Shown here one piece after another: positions 43,637 through 55,127 of a DNA stretch of 64,000 nt. Source of the stretch: Lactiplantibacillus plajomi (GTDB taxonomy: Bacteria; Bacillota; Bacilli; Lactobacillales; Lactobacillaceae). The notes beneath the pieces were generated by a model. It was given only the letters and a program-made list of their open reading frames with translations, made no database searches and was not told where the DNA came from. Made by a program: the position numbers and the translations under genes. Positions within the stretch are counted from its first letter, which is position 1. Each line of letters starts with the position of its first letter. The stretch is taken from positions 1 through 64,000 of the forward strand of contig NZ_BJDZ01000002.1 of NCBI RefSeq assembly GCF_005405405.1, written 5' to 3'.

Positions 43637-43702
43637 CTTGCTAAATTGTACCACATTTCCCGGTTAGCTTGACCCTTCAACGAACATTTTCCGCGGGATT
43701 GC

Positions 43703-43731
43703 TTGCCGGGCTCGGTAATCCATGCTATGCT
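43703..43731 (+). promoter_or_regulatory. promoter of the orphan gene 43757
   Basis: -35 TTGCCG (43703-43708), 17-bp spacer, -10 TATGCT (43726-43731), 25 nt before the ATG. Confidence 0.55.
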
Positions 43732-43756
43732 CAAGCCCGATTAGGAGGGATTTACC

Positions 43757-44278
43757 ATGGAAACCAACCCCTTTACGGCCATTCTTCCCAGTGCCAGTGG
43801 GTTACAAAAACTGACGTGCGGTGCCAGCGACTGGACCCCCGCCGACGAAACCGTTCAGGCCGGCGACAGCTACTACTGGTACGAACTCACCCAGGACGGG
43901 GTACACCAGTGGCGACTACTAGCCAGTTGGCCCGAACAACTAAGCGTCACCACGATGCTACCCGGCGGCATCAACACCGTTCTCTACGTCCAAAACCCGG
44001 TGATTGAAATGTTGATCGATGACTGGGTCGGTCACTTTGCGCCGACCCGCGAATTTACCGATCCCGCCGGCGTCCGCCACCGACTTTGGCAAGTGACCGA
44101 AGCGCCGGTCAACGCCGATCTCACCGAGACGCTGGCCAAAATCACCCCGCGTAAAACTTGGCTAACTACGACCAGTACGCCGTTGGTGATGCTAGTTGCG
44201 GACCAAGAATGGGCCAAGTTCAAGCAACAACCAACAATTCCGGAACAACTGATTAAAATTCAAGTTAATACGGACTAA
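43757..44278 (+). CDS. hypothetical protein, unknown family
   Basis: 173 residues, ATG preceded by TTAGGAGGG. I do not recognise the family. The protein is soluble, acidic and Trp-rich (TPADETVQAGDSYYWYEL, HQWRLLASWPEQL, FAPTREFTDPAGVRHRLWQ, MLVADQEWAKFKQQP), with a predominantly beta pattern in the first two thirds and no signal peptide or membrane helix. It has its own promoter and terminator and stands alone on the plus strand between ruvA and the YfhO gene. GC content and codon use look like its neighbours, so recent transfer is not evident. Confidence 0.8.
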   Translation: METNPFTAILPSASGLQKLTCGASDWTPADETVQAGDSYYWYELTQDGVHQWRLLASWPEQLSVTTMLPGGINTVLYVQNPVIEMLIDDWVGHFAPTREFTDPAGVRHRLWQVTEAPVNADLTETLAKITPRKTWLTTTSTPLVMLVADQEWAKFKQQPTIPEQLIKIQVNTD

Positions 44279-44318
44279 AATATCCCGGCGAACCCATCCG
44301 TTCGTCGGGATATTTTTA
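44278..44318. terminator. bidirectional terminator between the orphan gene and the YfhO gene
   Basis: AAATATCCCG-CGAAC pairs with GTTCG-CGGGATATTT around a short loop with one mismatch; A- and T-runs on both sides. Confidence 0.88.
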
Positions 44319-44321
44319 TTC

Positions 44322-47300
44322 TTAATGCTGATAGTACCTAAACAATCGCCAAGCGGCAACGGCCAGTACGCTGAGCGCACTGCCCAACGAGAGCCAGCTC
44401 CCAACTAGCAGCCCGGGCGTTCGGTAGGTCAACGTGATCCGGTGGTGGCCGGCCGGTAACTTAGCCCCGACAAAGGCTAAGTTCACCGGTTGCGTCTTAA
44501 CCCGCTGACCATCCACCCGCAACTGCCACCCGGTAGAATACGGAATCGACGTCGTTAAGATACTAGCCTTAGTCGTTTGCGTCGTCCCGCTAACCCGGTT
44601 AGCCGTTACCTTCAGCCCCCGTAGTCCTTGACGCTGAACTTGCCGAACACGTTGCCGGTATGTTTTTCCGAACGGCACGGCCACGAGTTTTGCTGATTTA
44701 AAATGTAAGCTGCGAATTCGGTCAAACGTTAGCGTAATCGTCTTGCGGGCCGAATGACTGTAACCTAAGTTGATCACCGCCGAATCGCGGTACTCGTAGT
44801 CCGACATGTTCGTCGTCCCCAACTGGTTAAAGGTGGCTAGGTTATCGACCGTTTGTGCCGTCAACTGGTAGCCGCTGGCACTTAAGTTCCCCTTCAAGCC
44901 ATCACGTACCCCGTTGAGTTGGTCCATCTTCGTGTACGGACGGCCAGAAAAGGTGGTCGTATTCAGACTGGTACGTAACTCATTTTGAATCGACGAACGT
45001 CGGTAGCGAATGCCGTCCAACACAAGGTACAGTTCCGTATTCCGGTAACGCTTAGGGTGTTTGATCGTCAGCTCGTACGGCACCTGGTGACCCTGGACGT
45101 CACTGATCATCGCTTTTAAGCCGTTAGCGTTAGTTTGTGCGTTCGTCTGCAACCGCTGCTGGTTCGCCGCAATTAACTTTAATAAGTGCTGACTCGGGTT
45201 CGTTAACCCGGTGGCTGGCGCCAACTGCTGGCGTTGTTCCGACGTCAGCGTCACGGTATCATCCGCTAGCTTAGTCGTTTCGTTGTTCGAAGCACCGGTG
45301 GCGTGCTGATTCCGGTAAATCATGACCTTGTCGGTACTGTCCAGTACCTTGGTCGTATCAGCAGCAGCACTGTACGCCACCGATTGCCCGGTCTTTTTGG
45401 GCGTGACCGTCTGACCGGCGTGCGTTTTAATCAACGTCCCCTGTAAGAGCGCCTGTTCCTTATCAACGGCACTGAGCCGGTTGAAAGCCGTTGGTGTCAG
45501 TCGGTTGGGCTGCGTATAGACCAGTGGTAGCGCGTAATCGGACTTCAATAGCACGGTCCCGGTGTGGTTACTTAATCCATACACGAACCGATCGGCATAC
45601 ACCTTTGGCTGACCGTCCTTAGCTTTAACGACGTGGTAGCCGGCCGGTAACGCTTGGTGCCGCAGCTGGTCTTCGCGGGCAAACAAATACTTTACACCGA
45701 GCAAGTTGTTAAACGTCGTCCGGCCGTTTAAGTCCCCCAGCGGCGCGTTCATCGCGTAAGTCGCGTTGCCCAGCTGGCGGCTCAACTCACCAACGTAGCC
45801 GTTTTGAACCGAAAAGTACGACCCAACCAAGTGGGTCTTTAAGACCATCGGAACGTTGCTTTCAGCCGAACGCAAGGTGTAGTAGTTCGGAACGAGTGCG
45901 GTCCGGTAAAACTGGCTTGTCGATTGCGTCCCCTTTTCGGCACCATCCAGGTACCCCTTGATCCACTTAATCGCCGTTCCGCGCCGCAACTGCTCGCCGG
46001 GGTTCGAGTTCGTGTTCGGGCTGAGCCAGCCCAAGCCACTGTTTGCCAGGTTTAAGGTGACCAATCCTAGTAATAAATAGCGCCACTGCCGGGTCGTAAG
46101 CCCCAAATGGTCCTTGGCAAGTAGTAACCCGATCAACATTAATAAAATCAGGTAGGTGGCGATGTCGTGCTTACGAATATTCAGGTAAAAGCCGTTGACG
46201 GCCCAGATCAATGCCAACCAGCCGCAACCGACCAACGCAATCCATTTCAAGTCCGCGACCGTCAAATGGTCACACTGATCGATAAAGACCATCGTGGCGT
46301 ACGCGACCACCAGGTTGGCCATCAGTAACCACCGGTTAGACGGCGTCGAAAAGACGTTGAAAACCGCCGCAAATCCGGGCAGTAACAGGCCCACCGCCAT
46401 CGCTACCAGCACCCAGTTCAAAACCCAGTAACGTTTAAAATGCCGAAGGGTGTAGGTCAGGCTGACAAAACTAATGGCACTCATCCCGAGGGTAACCCAG
46501 TACTGAACACTGCCACCGTTCGTCAGCAACCGGTTCGGTAAGTTGACGTAGTAGTTAATCGGGTAAGTCCACAGGCCGTTCGCAAAGTCAAAGTCGGTCC
46601 GGGTCGCCGTCAGCATAGCAAGTAAGGTCGGCACCATGATGATGCCGGCCATGCCGACTCCCAATGTAACGGCTACCGCGAGCCGCCACAGGAGTTGCGG
46701 AAACGACCGCATTGCTTGGCCGGCCCGCCGGCGTGTCCAAAAGCTAACTAGTGCGTAAATCAGACTACCTAGCGCTAACAAGTACGCAAAGTAGAAATTG
46801 CTAATAATCACGACTGCCGTAATCAGGCTTAGCGGTAACCAGTGGCGACCACGCAGCACCCGTTCAATCGCCCAGGCAAGCAGCGGGAACCAGATCATCG
46901 GTAATAAAAAGAACGGGTGGTGCATACCAACGTAAAAGGTGTAGGCGGTAAAGGTATAGGTCAACGTGCCGATGAACTGGCTGAACCGGCTAAATTTAAA
47001 CTGGTGCGCAAAACCAAGAAAGGCTAAGCCCACGCAGTAAAGGCGTAACAAAATTAGCGCCTGGTACGCCGCCTCCAAGTGCGCCCGCGGTACCAGTGCC
47101 ACTAAGTAATTAAACGGGTCACCGACTACGTAATAGGCAAAGGTCGTCAGTTGGTCGGCTCCCAACCCGAGGTTCCACGACCAGCTGGCTAGTCCCGCTA
47201 CACCGCCCCGCAATATTTTTTGAAACGTCACTAAAATTGGGAAGTGTTGCGCGATGCCATCAACTTCCCAAATCAGCGTCCGGCCGGCTAAAAATAGTCC

Positions 47301-47378
47301 GCTGTAACTAATGGCTACAATCACCATAAAAAAGAGTGTGTACCACCCGACCAGCGGGAATTTACGTACCTTATTCAA
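44322..47378 (-). CDS. YfhO family polytopic membrane protein
   Basis: About 1018 residues from TTG at 47378, which has GGGG 9 nt upstream; an in-frame TTG at 47489 would add 37 residues without a ribosome binding site. About twelve membrane segments fill the first ~450 residues, including GLGADQLTTFAYYVVGDPFNYL, a YfhO hallmark. A large extracellular beta-rich region follows and one last helix ends the protein (LLVGSWLSLGSALSVLAVAAW). YfhO in Bacillus and Listeria is needed for glycosylation of lipoteichoic acid. No partner glycosyltransferase is adjacent. Confidence 0.9.
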   Translation of the reverse strand: MNKVRKFPLVGWYTLFFMVIVAISYSGLFLAGRTLIWEVDGIAQHFPILVTFQKILRGGVAGLASWSWNLGLGADQLTTFAYYVVGDPFNYLVALVPRAHLEAAYQALILLRLYCVGLAFLGFAHQFKFSRFSQFIGTLTYTFTAYTFYVGMHHPFFLLPMIWFPLLAWAIERVLRGRHWLPLSLITAVVIISNFYFAYLLALGSLIYALVSFWTRRRAGQAMRSFPQLLWRLAVAVTLGVGMAGIIMVPTLLAMLTATRTDFDFANGLWTYPINYYVNLPNRLLTNGGSVQYWVTLGMSAISFVSLTYTLRHFKRYWVLNWVLVAMAVGLLLPGFAAVFNVFSTPSNRWLLMANLVVAYATMVFIDQCDHLTVADLKWIALVGCGWLALIWAVNGFYLNIRKHDIATYLILLMLIGLLLAKDHLGLTTRQWRYLLLGLVTLNLANSGLGWLSPNTNSNPGEQLRRGTAIKWIKGYLDGAEKGTQSTSQFYRTALVPNYYTLRSAESNVPMVLKTHLVGSYFSVQNGYVGELSRQLGNATYAMNAPLGDLNGRTTFNNLLGVKYLFAREDQLRHQALPAGYHVVKAKDGQPKVYADRFVYGLSNHTGTVLLKSDYALPLVYTQPNRLTPTAFNRLSAVDKEQALLQGTLIKTHAGQTVTPKKTGQSVAYSAAADTTKVLDSTDKVMIYRNQHATGASNNETTKLADDTVTLTSEQRQQLAPATGLTNPSQHLLKLIAANQQRLQTNAQTNANGLKAMISDVQGHQVPYELTIKHPKRYRNTELYLVLDGIRYRRSSIQNELRTSLNTTTFSGRPYTKMDQLNGVRDGLKGNLSASGYQLTAQTVDNLATFNQLGTTNMSDYEYRDSAVINLGYSHSARKTITLTFDRIRSLHFKSAKLVAVPFGKTYRQRVRQVQRQGLRGLKVTANRVSGTTQTTKASILTTSIPYSTGWQLRVDGQRVKTQPVNLAFVGAKLPAGHHRITLTYRTPGLLVGSWLSLGSALSVLAVAAWRLFRYYQH

Positions 47379-47576
47379 AGTTTCGGTCCCCTTTGTTCGA
47401 ATTTCCCGGTCAAACCGGCCCCACACCGGTAAACTTTTTTTGACGCGGGTGACTTTCAAGAATGGTCCTATTTTACCATGATTCGGCAACTAAACCGTAT
47501 TAACGGACAAATCTTAATTAATTAGTAATTGTATGTCACAACTAATCAGTTGGCACCGGCTAACAACGGACAAAAA

Positions 47577-47607
47577 GCGGCTATCCAAGCATTTTGCCGG
47601 TAGCCGC
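47577..47607 (-). terminator. terminator after mutL
   Basis: GCGGCTA (47601-47607) pairs with TAGCCGC (47577-47583), 17-nt loop, followed on the minus strand by TTTTTG. The gap 47379-47576 upstream of the YfhO start is AT-rich and holds no gene. Confidence 0.75.
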
Positions 47608-47618
47608 CTACTTTATTT

Positions 47619-49682
47619 TTATTGGTGTAGTGGTGATTCATGACTGTCCTGAATCCGTTTAAACATCCGTTCCATGTCGCGGTTCGTAAAGTGAACCGTC
47701 ACCGGTCGCCCGTGCGGACAGTTGAACGGATTCTCACATTCCGGTAATTTCGCAATCAGCGCGCGGGCCTGCTGGTCGTCCAAGTGGTGGTTCGCCTTGA
47801 TGGCCCGCTTACACGACATCATGATCGCCGATTTCTCCCGGAACTGGGCAACCGTTAAATGGCCATCTTGTAATACCCAATCAACCATTTCCTTAATCGT
47901 GTCAGCTTCCTGCCCAGCTTTAAACCAGGTCGGGTGCGAATGCACGATAAAGCTGTTGCCACCAAACGCTTCCAAGTGTAACCCCAGTTGCGCTAACAAC
48001 GGTAAATTTTCTTGGATTTTCAAGACGTCACTGGTTGGGTAATCTAACACGATCGGTACCAATAAGTTTTGTTGATTAGCACTGACCTCACCGATGGCTT
48101 GGCGGTAGTATTCATAATTAATCCGCTCCTGAGCGGCGTGCTGATCCAAAATGTACATGCCGTCCTCGGCTTCCGCTAATAGGTAGGTGCCGTGCATCTG
48201 CCCCAAGTAGCGCAAGTGTGGAAAACGTTCCGTGGTGGGCGCTGCCGGTTGCGTCGGCTCGGTTTCCGTGGCTTCGGCTGCCGCTACTGTCGGTTGGTCT
48301 GCTTGATTGGCCGCAAACGGCAAGCCAACCCGTTCGTCACGGTAACGAGCGTCAAAGGCCCGCACCGCACCGGTCTGCAACTCTTGACGGTCACTAATCA
48401 TAATCGGTTCGGCAGCCGTGGTTTCCGTGACCGGCGTCGCTGCTAACGAGGTAGCCGGTGCTGAAGACGCCGGTAACGTCATTTCACCACTACCATTTTC
48501 CGTTGCTGCCGCCTCACTTGCCGTGCAATCGTTCCCAGCCGTAAGCGACGCGGCAAAACTTTCCGCAGCCTGCGGACTAGCACTAGCCACTTGATATTGT
48601 GACGACGCGGCGTTTAGGTCGATCGCCAACTGGTCGGTTTGAACCGGCTCCCGCCGGTGACTACCTAGATTGGCCATGGCAGACGGGATCAAGTTCTCGT
48701 CGGCTAAACGTGCCGTAATCGTTGCACTAATTAACTTGGCAAGCACCGGTTCTTTGCTAAGCCGGACCTCCTGTTTTGTCGGGTGTACGTTAACGTCGAC
48801 CATTAGCGGATCCATCGTTAGCGCAATCACGGCAATCGGGTAACGGCCGACCATCAACTTGGAGCCGTACCCTGCAATCACCGCCTTGGTCAACTGCTGG
48901 TTTTTAATCGCCCGGCCGTTGATCAGGATCGAAATATACTGGCGGCTCGCCCGGGTCAGTTCCGGCAAGGCCACGTAACCTGTGAGTTGAAAATCATCGG
49001 TTTGGCCCTTGATTGCCACCATCTTACGGGCATTTTTGACCCCGTAGATGCCGGCAATGACCCGTTGCAAATCACCGCGACCGGCCGTTCGTAGTAGTTC
49101 CTTAGAATTATGCACTAACCGGATCGCAACGTTCGGGTAGCTCAGCGCCAGGCGGTTGACCACGTCGACTATGTTGGCCAGCTCGGTCTGCGGTGATTTC
49201 AAGTACTTTAAGCGTGCCGGGGTGTTATAAAACAGGTCGGTGACCGTAATATCGGTTCCCTGCCGCAGGGGGGCCGGTGCTTGGTGCACGAGCTTCCCAC
49301 CACGGTAATGAATACTGGTCCCACTCGTCCCGGTACTGGTGACTAGGGTCACATCGGCCACCGACGCGATACTCGGCAACGCTTCACCACGAAAACCGAG
49401 CGAATGGACCCGAAACAGGTCCTCACGCGAAGTGATTTTACTAGTGGCGTGGCGTTTAAAGGCCGTCAAAACGTCGTCAGCCGCAATGCCGTCGCCGTCA
49501 TCGATCACCCGGATTGACCGTACGCCGGCTTCCTGCACCAGCACGTCGACACGGGTTGAATGCGCGTCCAACGCGTTTTCCACCAGTTCCTTTACGACCG
49601 AGGCGGGGCGTTCCACAACTTCTCCCGCTGCGATCTGATCCGCCAAGACACTGGATAATTCATGAATTTTAGCCATCACCAT
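47619..49682 (-). CDS. mutL: DNA mismatch repair protein MutL
   Basis: 687 residues. N-terminal GHL ATPase (~1-330): [27 protein letters not shown], and [10 protein letters not shown] long Ala/Thr/Glu-rich linker (~340-480) joins it to a C-terminal endonuclease domain with [14 protein letters not shown] (metal site) and [11 protein letters not shown] (zinc loop). It nicks the new strand after MutS recognises a mismatch. ATG with GAAGG 6 nt upstream. 14 nt downstream of mutS. Confidence 0.96.
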   Translation of the reverse strand: MVMAKIHELSSVLADQIAAGEVVERPASVVKELVENALDAHSTRVDVLVQEAGVRSIRVIDDGDGIAADDVLTAFKRHATSKITSREDLFRVHSLGFRGEALPSIASVADVTLVTSTGTSGTSIHYRGGKLVHQAPAPLRQGTDITVTDLFYNTPARLKYLKSPQTELANIVDVVNRLALSYPNVAIRLVHNSKELLRTAGRGDLQRVIAGIYGVKNARKMVAIKGQTDDFQLTGYVALPELTRASRQYISILINGRAIKNQQLTKAVIAGYGSKLMVGRYPIAVIALTMDPLMVDVNVHPTKQEVRLSKEPVLAKLISATITARLADENLIPSAMANLGSHRREPVQTDQLAIDLNAASSQYQVASASPQAAESFAASLTAGNDCTASEAAATENGSGEMTLPASSAPATSLAATPVTETTAAEPIMISDRQELQTGAVRAFDARYRDERVGLPFAANQADQPTVAAAEATETEPTQPAAPTTERFPHLRYLGQMHGTYLLAEAEDGMYILDQHAAQERINYEYYRQAIGEVSANQQNLLVPIVLDYPTSDVLKIQENLPLLAQLGLHLEAFGGNSFIVHSHPTWFKAGQEADTIKEMVDWVLQDGHLTVAQFREKSAIMMSCKRAIKANHHLDDQQARALIAKLPECENPFNCPHGRPVTVHFTNRDMERMFKRIQDSHESPLHQ

Positions 49683-49696
49683 CGGTCCCTTCTAAG

Positions 49697-52345
49697 TTAT
49701 TTTTTGCTTAACTTTTGTTGCCACTTATATAACTGGTTCATCACGTCCATCGGGGTCATCGCCATTAAATTCAAGTTCCGTAACTGTTGCAACACGGCCG
49801 TTTCCTTCTTGTCGGCCTGTGCCGGTTCGGCAAACAACGATAACTGTTCGTCCACGTCGCTAGCTGCCGGCTCCGGTTCAGCGGGCGTTGGCTCAGCCAC
49901 CGTTGGCGCAACCGGTTCGGTGTCCGTAACGGGCACTTGCGGCGTAGCGGTCGTCGTAACCGTACTGGTTTGACTTTCCAGGCTCGTCAAAATTTGGTCA
50001 GCCCGTTTCAACAATTCACTAGGCATGCCCGCTAACTTAGCAACGTGCACCCCGTAGGACTTATCAGCCGCCCCCGCCTCAACTTTATGCAGGAACACCA
50101 GCTCACCGTTTTGCTCGGTCGCCCCCACGTGGACGTTGCGCAATCCCGTCAATTCCTGGTCCAAGGCCGTTAGTTCGTGATAGTGGGTCGAAAACAGCGT
50201 CTTAGCGTGAATGTGGTTATGCACAAATTCAATAATGGCTTGGGCCAACGCCATCCCGTCATAGGTGGCGGTGCCACGGCCAATTTCATCGAAGAGCACT
50301 AGGCTGTTAGCCGTTGCGTGCTGCAACGCGTTATTGGCCTCCTGCATTTCGACCATGAAGGTACTTTGGCCGGAAATTAAATCGTCGGTCGCCCCGATTC
50401 GGGTGAAAATCTGGTCAAAAATCGGTAACTTGGCCCGTTTAGCGGGTACAAAGCAGCCCATCTGCGCCATGATCACGGTCAACGCTAATTGCCGCATATA
50501 GGTGCTTTTCCCGGACATGTTCGGCCCGGTAATCAACATGACCGTCTGCTCGGGGGCCATCACAACGTCATTGGGGACGTAGGTCTGATTGCCCATTACC
50601 TTTTCAACGACCGGGTGGCGGCCGGCCTCAATGTTCAAATCATGCGACTTCGTCAAGGTTGGCCGGACAAATTGATAATCTTCACTCACGACCGCAAAAC
50701 TTTGGAGCACATCAATGGCGGCAATTGCCTTAGCTAACGTTTGTAGCCGTTTAATGGCCCCCTTAACACTTTCACGGACCTTTGCGAATAACTGATACTC
50801 CAACTGGGTAGAATGGCTCTCAGCCTCTAATATCAACGCCTCGTGCGATTTGAGTTCTGGGGTGCTAAAACGTTCCGCGTTCGTTAACGTCTGCTTGCGT
50901 TCGTAGCGGTCCGCCGGTAGTTGCGCCAAATTGGCCTTGGTGACTTCGATGTAGTAGCCGAAGACCCGGTTAAACCCAATCTTAAGGTTCTTAATACCGG
51001 TCACTTGCCGTTCCTTGGCTTCCAACTCAGCAATCCACTTTTTCCCGTTATTCATCGCGTCACGGTACTTATCCAGCTGGGCATCGTAGCCGTCCTTAAT
51101 GACCCCGCCATCCGTCACCGATAACGGCGGTTCTTCCATGATGGCTTGGTCGATCAAATCAGCAACGTCGCTGACCGGATCCAATTGGCGCACTTCGGCA
51201 TCAAACACCTTGACGTCCAGTTCTGATAAGATATAACGAATCTTCGGAACTTGGCGCAATGACGTTTTCAGTTGGATCAAGTCGCGGCCGTTGACGCTGC
51301 CAAAGGCAACCCGGCCGGCTAACCGTTCCAAATCGTAAACTTTAACCAATTCTTCTTGGAGGTTGCGGCGTTCAAAGTAGTGGTCAAGCAAGGCCGCCAC
51401 CTTACTTTGCCGGGTTTCGATGTCCTGTTTCACAATCAGCGGCCGGTCCAGCCACTGTTTGAGTAGCCGGCCACCCATCGCCGTTTTAGTTTCATCTAAC
51501 AGCCATAACAAGGTCCCCTGTTTCTTACCAGTGCGAATGGACTTCATCAATTCCAAATTATACTTAGAATTATGGTCCAACTTTAAAAAGTACGACGGTT
51601 CGTAGGCGACCGCCTTTTGCAAGTGCGCCAAGCTACGTTTTTGCGTCACGGTAATGTACATCAACAGGCGCTCGACCGCTTGCTTCTGTAGCTCAACCGT
51701 TAAATCCTGGGTCAAATAGCTTAACTCGGCTTGGGCTTCGACTTGGTTTTGTTCGGATACCAAAATTCCGAGCGCCTTAATTTGTTGCCGCAGCTGATCG
51801 GCGACCGAATCATCGACGACGGTTTCCTTCGTCTGTAGGCTGGTCAACTCGTTAATTAGCGCATCACTAGTCGTCAACACACTGGTCTTGAGTTCCCCCG
51901 TCGATAAGTCGGCGTAGGCGAACCCCAGCTGCTTACCTTGTTGAATTAGCGCCGTCAAATAGTTATTCGACTTAGCCTGCTCCGCACCGTGCTCCAAGGT
52001 CGTCCCGGGCGTCACCAACTGGATAACTTCACGCTTGACCATCCCCTTGGCTAGCTTCGGGTCCTCCATCTGCTCACAAATGGCGACCTTGTAACCCTTA
52101 TCGACCAAAATATCAATGTAGTTCTGTGCGGCCCGGTGCGGGACCCCGCACATCGGAATCGGGTTTTCCGCCGAATGGTTCCGGGTCGTCAGCGTCAGTT
52201 CCAAGAGTTGGGCACCCTTGATGGCATCATCAAAAAACATCTCGTAAAAGTCACCGAGGCGATAAAATAAAAACGCGTCGGGATATTGATTTTTAACGGC
52301 AAAGTACTGGCGCATCATTGGCGTATCTTTGGTTTTTTGTGGCAC
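49697..52345 (-). CDS. mutS: DNA mismatch repair protein MutS
   Basis: 882 residues, GTG start. Mismatch-binding Phe motif [14 protein letters not shown] (~28-41), connector, lever and clamp regions, then ATPase with Walker [16 protein letters not shown] and Walker [18 protein letters not shown] Pro/Thr/Glu-rich linker near residue 805-835 leads to a C-terminal clamp-binding and tetramer part (EQLSLFAE). Operon ymdB-mutS-mutL. Confidence 0.97.
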   Translation of the reverse strand: MPQKTKDTPMMRQYFAVKNQYPDAFLFYRLGDFYEMFFDDAIKGAQLLELTLTTRNHSAENPIPMCGVPHRAAQNYIDILVDKGYKVAICEQMEDPKLAKGMVKREVIQLVTPGTTLEHGAEQAKSNNYLTALIQQGKQLGFAYADLSTGELKTSVLTTSDALINELTSLQTKETVVDDSVADQLRQQIKALGILVSEQNQVEAQAELSYLTQDLTVELQKQAVERLLMYITVTQKRSLAHLQKAVAYEPSYFLKLDHNSKYNLELMKSIRTGKKQGTLLWLLDETKTAMGGRLLKQWLDRPLIVKQDIETRQSKVAALLDHYFERRNLQEELVKVYDLERLAGRVAFGSVNGRDLIQLKTSLRQVPKIRYILSELDVKVFDAEVRQLDPVSDVADLIDQAIMEEPPLSVTDGGVIKDGYDAQLDKYRDAMNNGKKWIAELEAKERQVTGIKNLKIGFNRVFGYYIEVTKANLAQLPADRYERKQTLTNAERFSTPELKSHEALILEAESHSTQLEYQLFAKVRESVKGAIKRLQTLAKAIAAIDVLQSFAVVSEDYQFVRPTLTKSHDLNIEAGRHPVVEKVMGNQTYVPNDVVMAPEQTVMLITGPNMSGKSTYMRQLALTVIMAQMGCFVPAKRAKLPIFDQIFTRIGATDDLISGQSTFMVEMQEANNALQHATANSLVLFDEIGRGTATYDGMALAQAIIEFVHNHIHAKTLFSTHYHELTALDQELTGLRNVHVGATEQNGELVFLHKVEAGAADKSYGVHVAKLAGMPSELLKRADQILTSLESQTSTVTTTATPQVPVTDTEPVAPTVAEPTPAEPEPAASDVDEQLSLFAEPAQADKKETAVLQQLRNLNLMAMTPMDVMNQLYKWQQKLSKK

Positions 52346-52373
52346 TAGTTGTTCCTACTTTCTATCACAAAAC

Positions 52374-53180
52374 TTAATCTTCAAAATACGGGTGGTCCGG
52401 ATTGATCAAAATCCGTTGAATCTTGGTCGCGTGACCGTTGCGGTGATCCACGTCGATCACGCACCCGGAAACCACTGTCGGACTGTCTTCTTGGACGTTA
52501 AAACGGGTCGGCATCTGTTCTAAAAAGCGCTGAATGACGTTCTCACGGGTCATGCCTAAAATGCCATTATAGGGCCCGGTAAAGCCAACGTCACTTAAAA
52601 AGGCCGTGCCTTCTGGTAGCACCCGTTCATCACTGGTCTGGACGTGGGTGTGGGTGCCGACTACGGCGCTGACTTGCCCGTCTAGGTACCAGGCCATGGC
52701 TTCCTTCTCACTGGTCGTCTCGGCGTGAAAATCAATAAAAATGTTCGGGGTCGTTTCCCGGAGTTCTTGCACCAACGGTTCCACGGTCGTAAACGGGTTG
52801 GCTAGGTTCTGGCCCATAAAGACGTTCCCCTGTAAATTAATAATGGCTAATTTAACCCCGTTGACGTTCACGAGCGTATATCCCTGACCAGGCGTGGTTG
52901 CCGGTGGAAAGTTCAACGGCCGGACCAGTTTCTTCGCGTCGGCAATGAAGTCGAATAACTCGTTGTTGTCCCAAGTATGGTTGCCCATCGTGATGACGTC
53001 CGCCCCAGCACTCAAGAAGTCCTTATAGACGGCTTCGCTGATTCCGCGCCCGCGGGTGGCGTTTTCACCGTTAACGATCGTGACTTGCGGCTTATAACGC
53101 CGCTTTAATTTAGGTAAGTACGTGGCAATCGCGGTTTGACCGACGTTCCCCATGACATCCCCGATAAATAGAATTCGCAT
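52374..53180 (-). CDS. ymdB: YmdB family cyclic-nucleotide phosphodiesterase
   Basis: 268 residues. Metallophosphoesterase of the TIGR00282/YmdB family: ILFIGDVMGNVGQ, TIVNGENATRGRG, ITMGNHTWDN, FIDFHAETTSEKEA, VVGTHTHVQT. In Bacillus YmdB hydrolyses cyclic nucleotides and switches between biofilm and motility. Between rny and mutS, the conserved order. Confidence 0.95.
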   Translation of the reverse strand: MRILFIGDVMGNVGQTAIATYLPKLKRRYKPQVTIVNGENATRGRGISEAVYKDFLSAGADVITMGNHTWDNNELFDFIADAKKLVRPLNFPPATTPGQGYTLVNVNGVKLAIINLQGNVFMGQNLANPFTTVEPLVQELRETTPNIFIDFHAETTSEKEAMAWYLDGQVSAVVGTHTHVQTSDERVLPEGTAFLSDVGFTGPYNGILGMTRENVIQRFLEQMPTRFNVQEDSPTVVSGCVIDVDHRNGHATKIQRILINPDHPYFED

Positions 53181-53272
53181 AAATTGCTCCCTTGTTTTAA
53201 CGTTATACCCATTATTTTAGCATTATTTACCACTAAAAACCGGCTGGGATTTTTGTGACCGGCTCAAAAAAA

Positions 53273-53298
53273 TAAGCCTGAGAATTATTCTCAGACTT
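53273..53298 (-). terminator. terminator after rny
   Basis: AAGTCTGAGAA (53288-53298) pairs with TTCTCAGGCTT (53273-53283), one G-U, 4-nt loop, followed on the minus strand by ATTTTTTT. Confidence 0.9.
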
Positions 53299-53304
53299 AC
53301 TAAT

Positions 53305-54864
53305 TTACTTCGCGTAGTCAACCGCTCGAATTTCCCGAATGACGGTCACCTTAATGTGACCAGGGTATTCGAGTTCATTTTCAATTTGCTTTTTGATGTC
53401 GTGGGCCAAAACGGTTGCTTGTAAATCAGAAATTTCGTTTGGTTTCACGATCACCCGAATTTCACGACCAGCCTGGATAGCGTAACTCTTCTTGACGCCC
53501 GCTTCCTGGTTGGCAATCGCTTCAAGTTTTTCAAGTCGATGAATGTAATTTTCCAGCGACTCGCTTCGAGCCCCCGGCCGCGCCGCGGAAATTGAATCCG
53601 CAGTCGCAACTAGGACGGCAATAATCGATTTCGATTCAACGTCACCGTGGTGCGACGCAATCGTATTGATTACAACTGGACTTTCTTTGTACTTCGTTGT
53701 TAATTCCACGCCAATTTCAACGTGGGAACCTTCGACCTCGTGATCGACGGCCTTACCAATATCGTGTAATAATCCTGCGCGTTTCGCGAGTGTAACATCT
53801 TCACCAAGTTCGGCGGCCAAAACGCCCGTCAACTTCGCAACTTCAATTGAGTGATTTAACACATTTTGACCATAACTGGTCCGGTAGTTCAACCGGCCAA
53901 TCAGCTTGATCAAGTCCGGGTGCATCCCGTGGAGTCCAAGGTCAAAGACGGCTTGTTCACCCGTTTCACGGATCTTCGTATCCATTTCTTTACGGGCTTT
54001 TTCAACCATTTCTTCAATCCGGGCGGGATGAATCCGACCATCCTGAATCAGTTTTTCCAAAGCAATCTTAGCGATTTCACGACGAATCGGGTCAAAACCA
54101 CTTAGAACGACGGCTTCCGGCGTATCATCAATAATTAAATCAATCCCGGTCAACGTTTCTAACGTCCTAATATTTCGACCTTCCCGACCGATAATCCGGC
54201 CCTTCATATCATCGTTCGGTAACGAAACGACCGAAACCGTCGTTTCAGAAACCATATCGGCGGCACTCTGCTGGATTGCTTGGACAATTAAGTTCTTAGC
54301 TTCCTTTTCAGATTGCGCTTTCACTTCGTCCGTATTTTCTTTAATCATTACGGCCCGTTCATGCGTTAATTGTTCTCGCGTTTGGGTTAAAATCTGGTCA
54401 CGGGCTTGTTCTTGCGATAAAGCCGCGACCTTTTCTAACTCAGCTTGACGTTGCGTGATTAGTGAAGCTGCACTTTGTTGCTGTTGTTCAACACGTTTCT
54501 GTTCGTTGGCAATCTTTTCTTCCTTCTTGCCTAACGCGTCTTCGCGTTTTTCAAAAGTATTTTCCTTATGATCTAAAGTTTCTTCGCGTTGAAGTAGCCG
54601 GTCTTCCTGCTTTTGCACTTCGTTACGTCGTTGCTTCAATTCATTTTCCACTTCGGTTCGGTAACGGTGACTCTCATCCTTAGATTCAAGAACTTTTTCT
54701 TTCTTATAAGTCTCCGCTGACCGGTGGGCCTCAGCAATAATACCTTCGGCAGTGTTCTTGGCGACGTCCAACTGTTTTTCGTGGACGTTCTTACGAACAT
54801 AGTAACCAATCCCATAACCGACAACAATTGCGATGACTGCGAGGATTATACCGAAAACATTCAT
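53305..54864 (-). CDS. rny: ribonuclease Y
   Basis: 519 residues. N-terminal membrane anchor ([20 protein letters not shown], 3-22), a long coiled coil (~25-190), KH domain with [20 protein letters not shown] and [15 protein letters not shown], and an HD domain with [20 protein letters not shown]. Main endoribonuclease that starts mRNA decay in Firmicutes. Preceded by GGAGG; own terminator. Confidence 0.97.
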   Translation of the reverse strand: MNVFGIILAVIAIVVGYGIGYYVRKNVHEKQLDVAKNTAEGIIAEAHRSAETYKKEKVLESKDESHRYRTEVENELKQRRNEVQKQEDRLLQREETLDHKENTFEKREDALGKKEEKIANEQKRVEQQQQSAASLITQRQAELEKVAALSQEQARDQILTQTREQLTHERAVMIKENTDEVKAQSEKEAKNLIVQAIQQSAADMVSETTVSVVSLPNDDMKGRIIGREGRNIRTLETLTGIDLIIDDTPEAVVLSGFDPIRREIAKIALEKLIQDGRIHPARIEEMVEKARKEMDTKIRETGEQAVFDLGLHGMHPDLIKLIGRLNYRTSYGQNVLNHSIEVAKLTGVLAAELGEDVTLAKRAGLLHDIGKAVDHEVEGSHVEIGVELTTKYKESPVVINTIASHHGDVESKSIIAVLVATADSISAARPGARSESLENYIHRLEKLEAIANQEAGVKKSYAIQAGREIRVIVKPNEISDLQATVLAHDIKKQIENELEYPGHIKVTVIREIRAVDYAK

Positions 54865-55042
54865 GTTTCCACCTCCGCATCACCAAAATCCAGTTAACAT
54901 AAAATCAACTACAAATTTTCAGATGTTAAATTTTTGATTATTTACACACTTGTTATTCTAATGTTTGCAGCCGAGAGTGTCAACTTAAAGTCCCATGTGG
55001 AAACCGCCCGCTTCGCGTTATTTCGCCGGTTATTAACTAAAA

Positions 55043-55076
55043 AACCACCGTTACGACGTTCATCATAACGGTGGTT
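55043..55076 (-). terminator. terminator after recA
   Basis: 11-bp perfect stem AACCACCGTTA (55043-55053) with TAACGGTGGTT (55066-55076), 12-nt loop, followed on the minus strand by TTTTTAG. It is 52 nt past the recA stop. Confidence 0.88.
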
Positions 55077-55127
55077 GAATTTTTATATCAGTTGCACGTA
55101 GCTGGCCGCTAAAGCGGTACGTTCAGC

